In this document: piece by piece, positions 1-11,476 of the stretch
Numbering within the stretch: position 1 is the first letter of the stretch
How the letters are laid out: every line of letters begins with the position of its first letter
Origin: Zygnema cylindricum
Taxonomy: Eukaryota; Streptophyta; Zygnematophyceae; Zygnematales; Zygnemataceae
Reading direction: 5' to 3'
DNA: 52,264 nucleotides
Assembly (NCBI GenBank): GCA_037447655.1
Contig: JBBHKE010002620.1
Span: 135,152-187,415, forward strand
The notes under the pieces: generated by a model
The model's database searches: none
The model's input: the letters and a program-made list of their open reading frames with translations, nothing else
What the model was told of the DNA's origin: nothing
Made by a program: the position numbers and the translations under genes

Positions 1-353
1 TAAAATAAATATACACCGACGTCGTCAAACCAATGTCATTTGGACGCGGCCGGCACACTTTAAAACAAAAAAAATACTGCCAGCTGCAAACGTTCGCGCT
101 GTGAAAAAATTGGCGGCCATGTTATAAGGCGGTCAGTTTCAACAAGCTGCCTAACTGGCAGTCTAGACTTTAATTTCCATGCCTCGGACATGTTTTAACA
201 TGAAGTCTACATGTTAAAGACTGTTGATAGACGCGCGTCGTTTTTAGAGCCAGTTCAGGGAAAAATTTAAAGCTGCCCTCGGTTCAGTTCAACAAACAGT
301 GATTGCAATGATCGAAAATGTCAACAGCAAACGACAATGCTGTAAATCTTTAA
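1..353. other. Left-edge intergenic DNA, no gene seen
   Basis: I see no coding signal here. The composition and several words resemble the arms of the Mutator-like foldback that follows, and a TACACCG word near position 11 may be a stray end of the TA-flanked MITE family. Neither is strong enough to call separately. Confidence 0.4.
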
Positions 354-1631
354 GGGAATTGCTAATCGCAGAGACGATTTTTGCTGCGCGCAGATAGTTG
401 TCAGAAATTGTACATTTGAAGTACAATTTTGTACAGGCTACGTACCTTTAATTTCAGATCTGACGGTCAATCCGTCGAACAACTTTGACTGGCGGAATAT
501 TGTACCGGCGGTTAAAAAAGTGTCGCGCTTGCAAACGTCGACCGTCATAAAAAAAATAAAATTTCACACGGCCGGCGCAGGTTTACTGTAACCAAACTGC
601 GGCAGCCACATATAAATAAAATGGCTGCGCGCAGATAGTTTACTGCAAAAATGAAATCAACTCGCGAACCGTTACATTGAACTTGGACACATATTAAAGG
701 ATGACGTACAGCATGTGTAAACTCGCACGAACGTACAGCATGTGTAAACTCGCACGAAAGCAAATAAGCTTCGTACAAAATAAAAATGCGTGCCCGACTA
801 CCCGCGTATAAACATCGATGAAACTAAAATGACACGTCGTCACGTCCACGGTGGACGTGACAACGAGTTGATTTCATTTTTGCGGCTAACGTGAAGTGAT
901 AAACTACATGCGCGCAGCCATTTTATATATATGTGGCTGCCGCAGTTTGGTAACAGTAAAACTGCGCCGGCCGTGTCATTTTTTTATGACGGTCGACGTT
1001 TGCAAGCGCGACACTTTTTAACCGCCGGTACAATACTCCGCCAGTCAAAGTTGTTCGACGGATTGACCGTCAGATCTGAAATTAAAGGCCTGTACGAAAC
1101 TGTACTTCAAATGTACGATTTCTGACAACTACACCGTGAATCGCTATTAGCGTAATAAAAAATATAGCGTAATGAAACAATTAGCGTACTTTACGGTAAA
1201 TTGTGTTTTTCCGGCAACCATGATACTAATTTATCATGTACTCTAATTTGTAAACTGCTTTGTAAAAAAAATTTTCAGCACATAATATGTCCACACTAAA
1301 ACGTGTAGATGTACGAAATTGTTCAAATCGTACGACGTCGCTTTTTTTTTGACATCGATGTCGGAAATATTTACTTAATTTTATATTATTATATTTTCTG
1401 TACTTTAAATTTAAAAATGTACGGAATAGTACAAATATGGCGTCCGTAACCACTATTATTTAAAATGGCACTAAATTACAGTTATGAACCGTATTGAGCG
1501 GGTACCTCCAAATAACGCTCAGAAACATTAGCGCACTTTATTCTATTTGAGAATTTGCCCGGGTACCCCAATTAGCTATGTACGCCAATAGCGATTCACG
1601 TGTACCAATCGCTCTGCGATTAGCAATTCCC
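354..1631. mobile_element. Mutator-like foldback element with long inverted arms
   Basis: The left arm (354 to about 665) is repeated as its inverted complement at about 860-1129 and 1605-1631. Shared landmarks are the end GGGAATTGCTAATCGC, the tract with GACGGTCAATCCGTCGAAC (one mismatch in the other arm) and the GCGCGCAGCCATTTTAT inner edge. ATCTTTAA flanks the element on both sides (346-353 and 1632-1639), or nine bases with one mismatch. Arms of about 300 bp with an 8-9 bp duplication are typical of Mutator-like foldbacks; no transposase is present. The right arm is interrupted by a TA-MITE at 1130-1604. One-arm relatives lie near 3082-3620 and 19163-19590. Confidence 0.75.
1130..1604. 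mobile_element. TA-flanked MITE inside the foldback right arm
   Basis: The left end TACACCGTGAATCGCTATTA is matched inverted at the right end (1581-1604, TACACGTGAATCGCTATTGG when read inward). The element splits the foldback arm between ACAAC and AATCGCTCTGCG. About 15 bases of the arm are missing at the junction compared with the intact left arm, so the insertion was accompanied or followed by a small deletion. Its ends match the family found at 23771, 25851, 33411, 38128, 42801 and 50260. Confidence 0.7.
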
Positions 1632-1825
1632 ATCTTTAAACCACCAAAGAATTGCTAGTCAACTAATTTGGATTAATGATCAGAAATAAGGCCTCTGCTC
1701 CATTAGGAGGAAAAGTGGGCATGTTTATACGAAACCGTATGATTTCGCATAAATTCGTATAAATTTGTACCATTTTTATTTTTTTGTCAGATGAAACATG
1801 TTTACAAAGATGATTCCAATGGAAT

Positions 1826-1949
1826 AGGCGTAAGATTGACCGTTGGATGTAAGAATCGCGCACAGGGAGGACTCTCTCGCGAGAGAGTTTCTTCACACCG
1901 ATCTATGGCGCATTGCTTCTAACTGAAAGAGACATCCAACTATCTTACG
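1826..1949. repeat. Long hairpin with an 18-bp perfect palindrome at its tip
   Basis: GGCGTAAGATTGACCGTTGGATGT-like sequence at 1826-1849 is complementary, with a four-base insertion, to 1930-1949. The tip is the perfect palindrome ACTCTCTCGCGAGAGAGT at 1871-1888. Upstream, at about 1697, CCATTAGGAGGAAAAGTGGG resembles the inner end of the Harbinger-like family, so this may be the core of a decayed relative. Confidence 0.55.
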
Positions 1950-2288
1950 CCTTTAATATAGGAGCCATCCTGCGATCGCTTCGCCATGTTTCGTTCACAA
2001 AATTTAAAAATTGCACAATTTATGCACGACTCAATACGAAAACAACCCACTTTTCCCACAGTTCACCCTAAGTCAAAGGTATCCAACCTTGATAGTTTGG
2101 AGTTTTGAAAGAAAAATTCGTCATGTAAAATCTAAAATGTCGAATCAATTCCTTTATACAAAGGGTGAAACGATTTATCCCAATCGCTTCGAATTCTACC
2201 CATAGATACTTTTTGTGCCGTCGAATGAACGTTTTGCTCGAAATAACGACGTTGTGTCATCATAATGATTATTAACTACGTATAGTAA

Positions 2289-3008
2289 GGGTGACGTTCC
2301 ATCAGACGAAAAGTGGGATAGTTTACACAAATCCGCGACTATCCGTACCGAACCGTACCGCTTATTTTGTTTTTATACGAAAAACAACATTACAAAGAAT
2401 CTTGCCAATACTTTCTACGAAGGTCTGGGAGGTAATACTAACCGTCGGATGTTCATCTCCGAGGCGTTCGCTTCATTTTTCTTTATACTTGTCAACCCAC
2501 CTCGAGGAGGTGGGCTGGCAGATACATAAATAAAAAATCGTGACACGTTGGACGATTAAGCAACGTGTCACTAACAAAACCAACAAAAAACCACAAGATT
2601 TGCACATGACACTTGTTTCTAAAATACAACCGAAAATAAAAATGTAAATTTCGTAACATTCCTTTGTCACGCTATTTTCGGTAACTTTTGTTCGTCACAC
2701 TATTTCTCTCAAAGGACTTTAAACCCTAAAAAATGAGTTGGCGTCAAAATTGGCGTCTGCAAAAAGTATAAAAGTTATGTCGTATGTTGATTACGTACGC
2801 AGGTACATGGTACGCAAGTGAAGATTTGAAGTTAAGTTTGTCGGTGCTATAAATCTCAAAGATATTCAATATCGGATCGTAGCTTGCGTGGCGCCATTCA
2901 ATTTAGAACACGTGGTTTACATACTCTTCGTGATGGAACATCGACTCAATCGACCCGGTCTGTAAGGTTGGCCGTACGATTACAGAAACATTTGATGGAA
3001 CTTCACCC
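2289..3008. mobile_element. Harbinger-like non-autonomous element, TAA duplication
   Basis: The left end GGGTGACGTTCCATCA and the right end TGATGGAACTTCACCC are inverted copies, and both are flanked by TAA (2286-2288 and 3009-3011). A three-base TWA duplication is the mark of PIF/Harbinger elements. One inner edge reads GACGAAAAGTGGG and the other TAATCGTACGGCCAAC inward, the same two signatures as in the copies at 20148 and 20887, so orientation can be assigned. The short open frames inside match nothing I recognise and are shared only with the second copy. Confidence 0.8.
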
Positions 3009-3081
3009 TAAGTTTGTCTTAACTGCGTAATTCAAGAACTAACCTCATGGAAGCCCATTTTTCGGTTCCATTACCAAAGAA

Positions 3082-3620
3082 AGGAATTGCTAATCGCAGT
3101 GACAATTTTTGCTGCGCGCAGTCACTTGCGTCAGCTTACCAAAAATTATACATTTTAAGTACAGACTAGTACAAATCACGTACCATTTGAGTTTAGATTT
3201 GAAGGTCAATTCGTCGAACAACTTTGACTTGCGAAATATTGTGACAACTGGTTAAAAAAGTGTCGCGCTTGCGAACGTCGACCGTCATAAAAAAACAACA
3301 ATTCACACGGTTGGCCAAGGTTTACGGTAACAAGACTGCGGCAACCACAGGTAAATATAAGTGTTGCGCACAGTTGCTTTCTCACTTAACGTGAGCTCCA
3401 GTGTGAGAGCACGTGCTGACTTTTAACTTAGCCGCAAAATTGAAATCTAATCGCGAAGCTCACATTGAACTTATACACAAATTGAAGGACGACGTGATAT
3501 GGATAAATTATCTCGCACGAAACGAAATAAATTTCGTACACGACAAAAAAACGGACCCGCGTAAAAATATCAATGAAACTAAATGAAAAAATATGCGCGT
3601 CGTCACGCGCGACCAAATTA
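3082..3620. repeat. One-arm copy of the Mutator-like foldback family
   Basis: From AGGAATTGCTAATCGCAGTG the sequence follows the left arm of the 354-1631 element through the GCTGCGCGCAG box, the GTCGCGCTTGCGAACGTCGACCG-like tract and the CACACGG/GGTTTACGGTAAC region. No matching right arm is visible. A TA-MITE left end (TACACCGCGCATCATTATTAG, the last base beyond position 3809) lies downstream at 3790. Confidence 0.6.
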
Positions 3621-3789
3621 GGCCACACTATTTACTATTCTCGATCAGATTCCATTTTTCTACGGTACGTCAGCACGACAATACGGTATAATATGCAACA
3701 AGATCTTAACGCGGTACAACCGGCATCAAATAGAATCTTAAGTACAGACTAGGTTCGGTACCTAGGTTTGGTACTGTACATTTAGATAC

Positions 3790-4740
3790 TACACCGCGCA
3801 TCATTATTAGTGTCAAAGTTTAAATAGTGTGTAAGTAAATATACCGTCATTGACTCTAATTAAGAATTTGAAAATTTGAAAAAAAACGGTTTATTCTAAT
3901 TTCGGCGTTAACGCTAATTTGGGGACATAAAAAATGGAATATTCTCCATACGATTGTACACATTAATCTATGTAACCGTACACAATCTTAAAAATTGTAT
4001 GACGGCGCCAAATCGAGTATCCGTACCGATAAGACAATTTTACGGCGGTTACATGTTAACGATATACCGCGTAACGTAAAGTTTTTTTTTTTTTTTTTGG
4101 TTTGACGTTTACGGAAATGGTTAACACGCCACGCCGTTTCTACATGTAACTTGGACGTATGGTTGTAGTTCTGTTCGTCCGTATCTCATGTATTCTAATA
4201 ACGTCCCTTTTGGGTGGTTTTATTAGAGTTAAGTATGCTAATATGTGTCTTAATTGTAATAAGGGTGTTACCTCGTCTATCTTTCAGACATCTCACCTGT
4301 TTAACGTCAACGTTGTTCCGTATTAGAGTAAATGATGACACTAAAATGAACCAAAAAGTATATACCGACCAACCAATTAATAATTCACGTCACGTGATTC
4401 GTCCCCAAAGATTACACGTGTCGTATTTTTTATCCATGCAAACATTATGGCTTTTTTTAATATGCATCAAAACAGGCATGTCTTACCCGCTGCCTTTCCA
4501 AAAAAAATCCGTACATTCAATGAGCTGCCATGTTTTCTCACGCCTTTTTCATGAAAAACGTCCATTGTGAACCACGTGCATAATCCTACGTTGAAAACTA
4601 ATGCATATTTTAAAACTTTTTCGTTATCACCGTGTCGTTTTTAAAATGGAAATATTTGACTTCAAACAAAATATTTGATTTAAAAATTTTGATGGTTCAA
4701 ATTTTTACCAAGCATTTCCCTCTTTTTTTTCACAACAGAT
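3790..4740. other. MITE left end followed by AT-rich DNA without a gene
   Basis: A TA-MITE left end starts at 3790, but I found no matching right end. The rest is AT-rich with an 18-base T run near 4082. The 118-codon open frame at 4214-4570 has no recognisable domain and I do not regard it as a gene. The left terminus of the pogo-type element should lie in or near this stretch, but I could not identify its inverted repeat. Confidence 0.4.
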
Positions 4741-4752
4741 TCCCTTCCCCTC

Positions 4753-4761
4753 CTATATATA
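4753..4761 (+). promoter_or_regulatory. Possible TATA box of the transposase gene
   Basis: CTATATATA lies about 120 bases before the ATG chosen for the transposase. A pyrimidine-rich leader follows. An upstream ATG at 4780 opens a 46-codon reading frame that overlaps the transposase start in another frame and could act as an upstream ORF. This is inference from position only. Confidence 0.35.
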
Positions 4762-5469
4762 CTCGTCGTTAACTCCAACAATGGCACTCTTTTCCTCCCT
4801 TTGCATCTACCTTCGTTGTTGCATTTTATTTTTGTTGCTTCATATTTATCTTTCACAAGTTGCCGTGACTATCTTAAGAAAATATGTGGCCCATTACCAC
4901 CTTTTTTGCGGCGAAAGCTAAGGCTCCCGCAGTATTTTTCCCACCTCCGGTTGAGGAGGAGATGGAGTGGGGCGAGAAAGAGGGGGAGGGAGAGGGAGGT
5001 GAAGGGATGGGATCACCAAATGATGACACCCTCATGGAAGGCGGTGGGTTCGATTTTGGTTCACCCCCAAATTCATCTCCGGACTCACCGCCAGACTCAC
5101 CGCGTGTGGAACACGATATCAGCTCGGTGGTGAGACGCAAGCTCCAACACGTGTCGACAAAGGTTGCACGCGTTCGTGTAATCAATTGGATGATTGCGGA
5201 TTGTTATATAAACGGAAAGGAGTGCCTTATACGGAGGACCGTGAAGAAGTTTCCGGAACACTTTACGGGCGAATATAATACAAGTAAGCAATATTAACTT
5301 TTTATTCTTACCTTATATGACTTTTTACCGCTGCTTACATTTTGTTTCTCAACATAGAATTCGCTTATATTGTGGCATTTTGTTTATCTCTACCTTTATG
5401 TGTTCGTTCGAATTTATATTTATTTTTTCCACGCCCCCACCACATTTTCTTAATGTTGTTATGTTAGAT

Positions 5470-6000
5470 TCTCTTGCACCGTCGTGAAACACCGACGACA
5501 ACGTGTCGTCGCTTCTGGTTCTAATATACTAATATTGTTAGCAGGCTGCCACATTGAAGCGCCGACGCATGGATGAAGAAATTGAACTGGCGACGACAAT
5601 TCGTCGTCGCGACAACGATAAAAATGACAAACTACAATACCGAGCACATTTTAGTTTTTTGTTTTTAGTTAGTACAATAAGTATGAACCTTCGTATGGTC
5701 GACAAGGCTTTGTCTTTGTCCCATTGTTGGAATCGCGGAATCATTAAACCGCGTGCTTTTTTTATTCACTTTCGTCGTCACACTGTTGGATTATCCAAAA
5801 AAAATTGGGACACGACGACTTTCCTTTGTCGCGGACCACGCAGTCTGTGAGTGTAATTTGCACGTCGTTGCCATTCTTGGAATCTTCTAAGCAGTGAACC
5901 GCAACAACTCCTAATTTTGTTTCATCGTCACACTGTTGGAATGATCAAATTGATAAGGTTACGACGACTTCGTGCCGTCGCGAACAACACAATCTGTAAG
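5470..6000. repeat. Scattered GTCGTCG hairpin motifs in transposon intron 1
   Basis: Self-complementary CGACGA/TCGTCG words recur, for example GGCGACGACAATTCGTCGTCGC near 5590-5612 in two overlapping halves. Two diverged copies of a longer unit follow (TCGTCACACTGTTGGA at about 5774 and 5928, each followed by ACGACGACTT and CGTCGC). They resemble the motif of the array at 14.9-16.5 kb, which ties the intron to the same transposon. Confidence 0.5.
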
Positions 6001-6147
6001 TATATTTCGAACGCATATAATGCGTTAAAACCTCATGCGTTATTTTTACGTACGACCTATCATTTTTAAGACAAACTCGTATATTCTCTCATCCTTTTGT
6101 GTAGCCGCCTCTTTTTCGTTTTTTTTTGTCACGTGTGGCTAATTTAC

Positions 6148-8194
6148 ATGGAGGGCTGCAGCCAGTCGTATAGGCAACAGCCTACTGTCTTGCCGTATCG
6201 TCGTCGCTACCCTCCATTACCTCGGCGTAGTCTACGACGTCGGCCAATAGAACAAATGGAAGGGGTACGAAGGGATGGAGTGGGAAGAGAAAGCCCCATG
6301 AGGGAAAGGCAAACACCGAGGGGGGTAGAGAGGGAAAGAGATGTCCCGAAAACCGTGATAGGAGAAAGGGGTACCGCGGAGGAATTAGCGAGAGAAAGGG
6401 AGGCGACCACTTCGCTACAAATCGGTTGGGTGCCGCCGGAGGGGAAGGAGCATGAAAGGGAGGCGAGAGAAGAGGTAGAGATGGAAGGATTGACACCAGT
6501 TGGGGGAGGAAGGGAAGATACCAATTTGGATGAGGTAGCAAAGGAGGGGATTTTACCGGAGGAGGGAAGGGTGCCGCCGGAGGGGAGGGAGCATGAAAGG
6601 GAGGTGAGAGAAGAGGTAGAGGTGGAAGGATCGACACCGGTTGGGGGAGAAAGGGAAGAGACCAATTTGGATGAGGTAGCAAAGGAGGGGGTTTTACCGG
6701 TGGATGGAAGGGAGGAAAGGGGTGAATCGGTAAATGTGATGAGAGGGGAGGCGGTAGAAAGTGATATGATTATGGGAGAAATATTTCTATTACAAGAGGA
6801 GGGTGGAAAGACGGTAATGGGTGTAGACGGGGGGGAGATAGAGGCGACGGTAGAAGAGGGTGATGGAAGTGAGGCACGGGAGAAGGTAGAAAAAAAATGT
6901 AAAAAAATAAAAAGAAAATTAATACTTCTTGATGAGGGCGTCGAGGAGGAAAATGGTGGGGGTGTTAGGGAAGAGAATTTATTGAGTGAGGAGAGGGAGA
7001 GGAAGACAGAATTGGGAGAGGAAAGAAAGGGAAAGGAGGCGACGGTTGAAGAGGGTGGGTCGAGTGAGGTTAGGGGAAGATTAGGTCCAAAAAGAAAGAT
7101 AATAAAAAAAAAATTAATAGGGTTTTGTGAGACCGTGGATGAGAAACGAGTGGGGGGAGAGGCGACCGTCAAGAAAGGTGGGGGGATTGACGCACGAGGA
7201 AAGATAGGTAGGAAAAAGGAGATAGCAAAGGGTAAGCGTAAAGTGAAAGATGACAATGACAAATTATACGTCCCCTCGTCTTCGGACAGCGACGAGAGCA
7301 TCGAGGATGGTGAAGAACCGCCAGAAGACAAACCTGAACCCGAAATTTTGGAACCCACCGACATCGTGGTGTGGAAAAACGAGGATGATCCCACCACCGA
7401 GGACGAACAAACCCTGGATAGTGAGGAAAAGCAACGTCAGGAGGAATTTGATGATGACAACAACGTGTTCGGGGCACCTCCCACGCCGAATAGGGAGAGA
7501 GGCATTGTAATGGCTCCTCCGCATCCTCAACCTCCATACCCGGTTGAGCATCCCGATTGGTATTTTCATCCTCCCACGAGAGGGGAGGAAATGGACAGTT
7601 CGTGCCTCGACCCGAGCATTATATTCCGGTTGCCGAATGGCCGGAACATTGGAGGTATGGTGAACCCCGGCCCCTAAACCCGGAAGCAAATCCTTTTCCG
7701 CAAATTCTCGACACCCCCCCAATGTCACCGCACATCCAACATGGTTGTTTATCTCGCTTGAGGATCGAGGCTCAACCTTTGCCCACAAAAGGCAATTTGA
7801 TCCGACGGATCCCCGGTTAACGTGGGTTGTTCATAAGGAGGACGGTTTTTGGGTGAATGTCCCGGAGTTGATACGTCATCATCATCCATGGGATCCGCGG
7901 CTATACTAAATCCTAAAATTTTGTCGAGTAACTCTCGAGGTACTTGCTCTTGGAGATGCTCGTACGACGATATTGCAAAAATGTCGCAATGTCAGAGTGC
8001 CACGCTCTCGCCTTTGGGAAATACAAAGGGTTCCGCCACCGATTAGGCCTCGTTCACCTCCGAGACGAGAGGATTTGCCTTTAATAATCGCGGCACTCAC
8101 TCAACAAGTAGCGGCTCAAGAAGAACAAATAAGAGCGGATCGAGAGCAATTGACAAGGCTCACACGGGCATTATCGAATAAAAAAACACGGTAA
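6148..8194 (+). pseudogene. Second gene of the pogo-type transposon: acidic repeat protein, frame-broken
   Basis: I do not recognise the family. It lies in the same direction inside intron 1 of the transposase. The first ATG in the long frame is at 6148 (MEGCSQSYRQQ). The product is rich in Glu, Arg, Lys and Gly. A 141-bp unit is duplicated in tandem (6430-6570, 6571-6711; VPPEG...DEVAKEG), and three looser modules of EATVEEG...KIKRKLI type follow. The frame ends at 7677, but protein-like sequence carries on in a second frame (PEHYIPVAEWPEHWRYGEP) and, after a shift at the C run near 7711-7719, in a third (HPTWLFISLEDRGSTFAH, then KEDGFWVNVPELIRHHH). That frame meets TAA at 7907-7909 and continues to a C-terminal coiled coil (LTQQVAAQEEQIRADREQL) ending at 8194. 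Two frameshifts and one stop suggest decay; an accessory DNA-binding or regulatory protein is only a guess. Confidence 0.6.
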
Positions 8195-8270
8195 TTGGTA
8201 TGTATTTTTTACCAACTCTTACTCCATTCTATCACTTCCCATGTTTCACCCACTCACTTACTTGTTTAAT

Positions 8271-8415
8271 GTCGTCGCTGAATCTTCAAATGGCTCCAGA
8301 TACTTCAACCAGCGACGACTAGCATTGCTCGCTGAATTTAGCGACGACTGCAGGCCGTCGCTGAACCAAATTTTATTTGTAATATATTATTATTTTTTTT
8401 AATGAATTAGGATAG
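8271..8415. repeat. Left copy of a 145-bp duplicated hairpin unit
   Basis: The unit runs from GTCGTCGCTGAATCTTC through TGGCTCCAGATACTTCAACC and AGCGACGA words to TGAATTAGGATAG. A second copy lies at 12636-12780 with the same landmarks (GAATTAGGACTGACA at its end). The copia-type element was inserted next to the left copy, pushing the two apart. Confidence 0.65.
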
Positions 8416-8422
8416 ACATGTT

Positions 8423-9520
8423 TGAAATTCTATAGGCTCCATTGCCCACAGAATTCGCAGATCCAAAAGAAGCTAATCTAGATAGTGCCGACTCCAAGTT
8501 GATATAAACCCAAATAAATGATCCCTTGACAATAAGAACCCCAATATACCTTCACCCCTGTGAAGAGAAGACCTTCTGTTGTGCTCAGTTCCACCACAAA
8601 ATGCGAAGCTTCAATATGTGTTTTTGGACAATATTCCCCACTTGACTTTCCCACTGAATAAGTGCCACCCTGGCACGCAAAGACTCTGACCGACTACACC
8701 CTTGTGTAGCTTGGACCCCCCTGAGTCCGCAGCAAAAAGAATCGCTGAATTTACTCACCCGAGCATTAAGTTATGGCTGGTCAAAGATGACCTTTATAGT
8801 TACAAGCTCTCTTAGAGAGAGGTACCAAAAAATCACTAAGTCTTAGTCTGCCTACTCATGACTACCTACTACTAAACCCTAGTCCAATAGGAACACTATA
8901 TAGTTCAAGAAGTTACGATGGGCGATGTACTTATTGTACGGCCATTGTACGACATGGTCTACAAGGTGACATGTGCCAAATCGGGAGCCATGGTTCCTCC
9001 TCCCATCTTCTCCGATGTCAAATAATGTGGAGCCGCGTGGCATTGCGTGACGCTATGCCTGAAGGCCGCTGAAAGCTTATTGCGGGTGGCAGCTATAATG
9101 GTGGCCGTCTGATCAGTTGTATTTAAAGGGCTTCGATTCGCTTCCATGCATGAATTGATTAATGCGCGTTTTCGTTAGTCTGCTGCGAATTAGTCCTTTG
9201 AATCAATAGGTAAATATGCGTCAAAGTTTCCACGTGTATCGTTTTGTTAGTGACATAATGGATAAATCGTTGGTCTATGTAGTAGCCTACAGTCCCCGGT
9301 TCAAATCCTACCAGCGGCAATATTTTGCTTAAACTAGTAAAATACTTTCTAAATCATTCTGCCTCCTTCTAAATGATGCGGCAACCATGGTGTGCCTTTG
9401 GTCCTCTCTTTCTCTCTCTTTACATTCTAACTAAAATATAGAAGTGAACTATTAGTCACCTCTTTTCAACACTCTATTTATTTTTCCAATACAGACCTAG
9501 AAAATACATAAATTTCAACA
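8423..9520 (-). repeat. 3' LTR of the gag-only element
   Basis: It shares GGCTCCATTGCCCACAGAATT, AAGAAGCTAATCTAGATAGT and the terminal AATTTCAACA with the LTR at 11477-12559. A tRNA-like segment lies at about 9249-9319 on the plus strand, antisense to the element. Confidence 0.85.
9249..9319 (+). other. tRNA-Arg-like segment embedded in the LTR
   Basis: An A-box-like TGACATAATGGATAAATCG is followed, after GTTGGTCTATGTAG, by a B-box-like GGTTCAAATCC. The order and wording resemble plant tRNA-Arg genes (AATGGATAAGGCG...GGTTCGAATCC). I could not fold a complete cloverleaf, so I call it a tRNA-derived relic. The same segment is in both other LTR copies (about 12286-12356 and 28761-28831), with AATGGATAAGGCG and GTGGATAAGGCG better preserved there. 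Confidence 0.5.
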
Positions 9521-9944
9521 CTCCCCTTATTTTCTAGTCTACCTTCTTTTCAACTCCCACTAAAACCTTTTTTTTTTTCTTCCTATTCCTCTTTCTTTTC
9601 TTCTCGTAAAACTTTAAGTGAATACCCTCGTATTTAAAGAAGTGTATTAGATGAACCGAAATAATAATTACATCACACATTTTATTTTGCATGCCATTTT
9701 TCATAAATCCGAGAAAAGATTTTATCCACCTCATCTCTTTTCCATCCACACTAAATCCAATTTCCCTCTTGCAATTCGAACAGCCAGCCCCATCTCCAAT
9801 ATGCAACACACACCCAGATGCTAACCCTTTTATAGGCACACCTTCATAAATGCCATCCCTCCCATTAGTGATGTCAAATCCATTACCCCCCAAATTTTCC
9901 CAAAAAACAAGTGTCCCCACTAAGTTCCTCATAAGATCTACGTC

Positions 9945-11244
9945 TTAGGTACTCATATTTTTATCCATGATACTCACCCCATTTTCTGAACTTTCCTCAC
10001 TCTCTCCCATGGAATTCTTTCCGCTGTCACTTTCTATTTTTATCCCCAATAAATATTTCTCCTCCCCTAAACCTTTCATTAAATATTCCTCTACTCCCCT
10101 ATCTTTTAAAACCCCCTCTAGATTTACTTCTCCCCTTTCCTCGGAATCCGTTGAAGTATCCCTTTCCGACCAGTTTTCTGTTTCCAAAATATCTATAAAA
10201 TTATCCTCATTATATTTATCTTTCCCTTTTTCAATTATAGATTCTAGATCTGCCTTTCTATACTCCTTGACAACCACATCATGTCTAACTCCCTTAAGTT
10301 CCTCCCTTCCCTTTACTTCCCTTATACCTCCAAAAGCACATCGTTGCTTCCGTGTAATTTCTGTGTACTTCTCTCTCTTCTCCATTCTACCGATGTGAAG
10401 AAGCTCCAAAATTTCTTCATCCTCTTCATCCTCTTCCCTTTCTTCCTCCTCATCCACATTCCAACTTCTAAGTTCTTCCAAACAAGGGCATTCCTCTATA
10501 TAATGACCCGGTTCCCTACAAAAGAAGCAAACACCCTTTTTCAAAGCTCCCCTTTCTTTTCCTCTCCCTCTCTTTCCACCAAAGTTCCGATAAGGTTTAC
10601 CTTCGTCTTTCTTCCTCTCATCACGCTTCCGCTCGTCATCGCCGTTCCTCTCATCACGCTTCCGCCAATCACCACCAGCTGTAAATGCAGTTACCCTCTC
10701 ACTTCCCCTACGAAGCTCCAAAGTGCTTTCCCTCACAAGAATTATCCCCATGGTAAAGCTCCAAGTCCATGAAGAGCCATCCATTGCCTGCATACGATTA
10801 ATGATGTTTTCGTACTCATCTGGGAGTTTCATGAGTAGTGTATTGATCTTTCTCTCCTCAGATTCTACATACCCCGACTAGCAAGCTCAACATATAACGC
10901 AACAATATCATTTCAAAACTCTATCATGTTACCGCCTTTATAAACATAAGCCTCTATTTCCTGTTTTACTAACTACTGCCTCTAAATAGTCTCACTCTAC
11001 ACTAAATCTGCTTTAGTGTTTTCCATATTTCCGAAGACTTGGTAAGACTTAAAAGAGTGATAGCTATGGACTTTGACACATATCTAAGTATAAGATGTTT
11101 TGCTATAGTGTTTTTATACTCCCAAATTTTAATATCATTTTCTCTAGTTTTCCTTATAACCCCTCTAAGTGACGATGTGGCGGAGAGCATAGCTCCCCTC
11201 ACCATAAGTGTCCCTTTATCCTTCTCCCCTATTTTCCCATTCAC
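9945..11244 (-). pseudogene. Copia-type gag with CCHC zinc knuckle, broken in the middle
   Basis: The 5' part (11244-11002) reads MNGKIGEKDKGTLMV... to SSEIWKTLKQI, the usual start of a plant copia capsid (retrotran_gag/UBN2 type). A stretch with stops follows in which gag-like EAYVYKGGNMIEF and NDIVALYVELASRG can still be read. The 3' part (10832-9945) resumes with LLMKLPDEYENII and runs through a basic linker to the zinc knuckle CFFCREPGHYIEEC (CX2CX4HX4C). A long acidic tail follows that is unlike a protease. The reading frame at 9932-9534 further downstream is unrecognised. Confidence 0.8.
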
Positions 11245-11476
11245 GGAAAGGTTTTTCCCTTCACCCTTTGATTCATCTGAACTCCAGTTGATATTCTAGG
11301 CAGCCTCAGATGATTCTCCATAGTAACCTCCTCCAAAGCCAGGTGGCGTACATCTCACTTGTCCAGAAACAATTCCCCATAAGTGCTTCTCGAAAAGCAA
11401 TCCCTCCATAATAAACTCCCAATAAGTGAAGTCTGTTCCATAGAACATAGACACCCTAGATGGTGGCCCCATTACT

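Noticed and set aside
2291-2533. Short open frame shared by the two Harbinger-like elements (also 20150-20497)
   Set aside because: Sharing follows from the repeat. The two copies differ in length and frame, and no transposase motif is present.
4214-4570. 118-codon open frame upstream of the transposase
   Set aside because: It has no domain, poor composition and no relation to neighbouring exons.
6207-7397. 396-codon minus-strand open frame opposite the acidic transposon gene
   Set aside because: It is the shadow of the purine-rich plus-strand gene. Its Ser/Pro/Leu composition mirrors Glu/Gly/Arg codons and has no motif.
9967-10772. Plus-strand open frames of 143 and 163 codons opposite gag
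   Set aside because: They are shadows of the minus-strand gag, which carries the CCHC knuckle.
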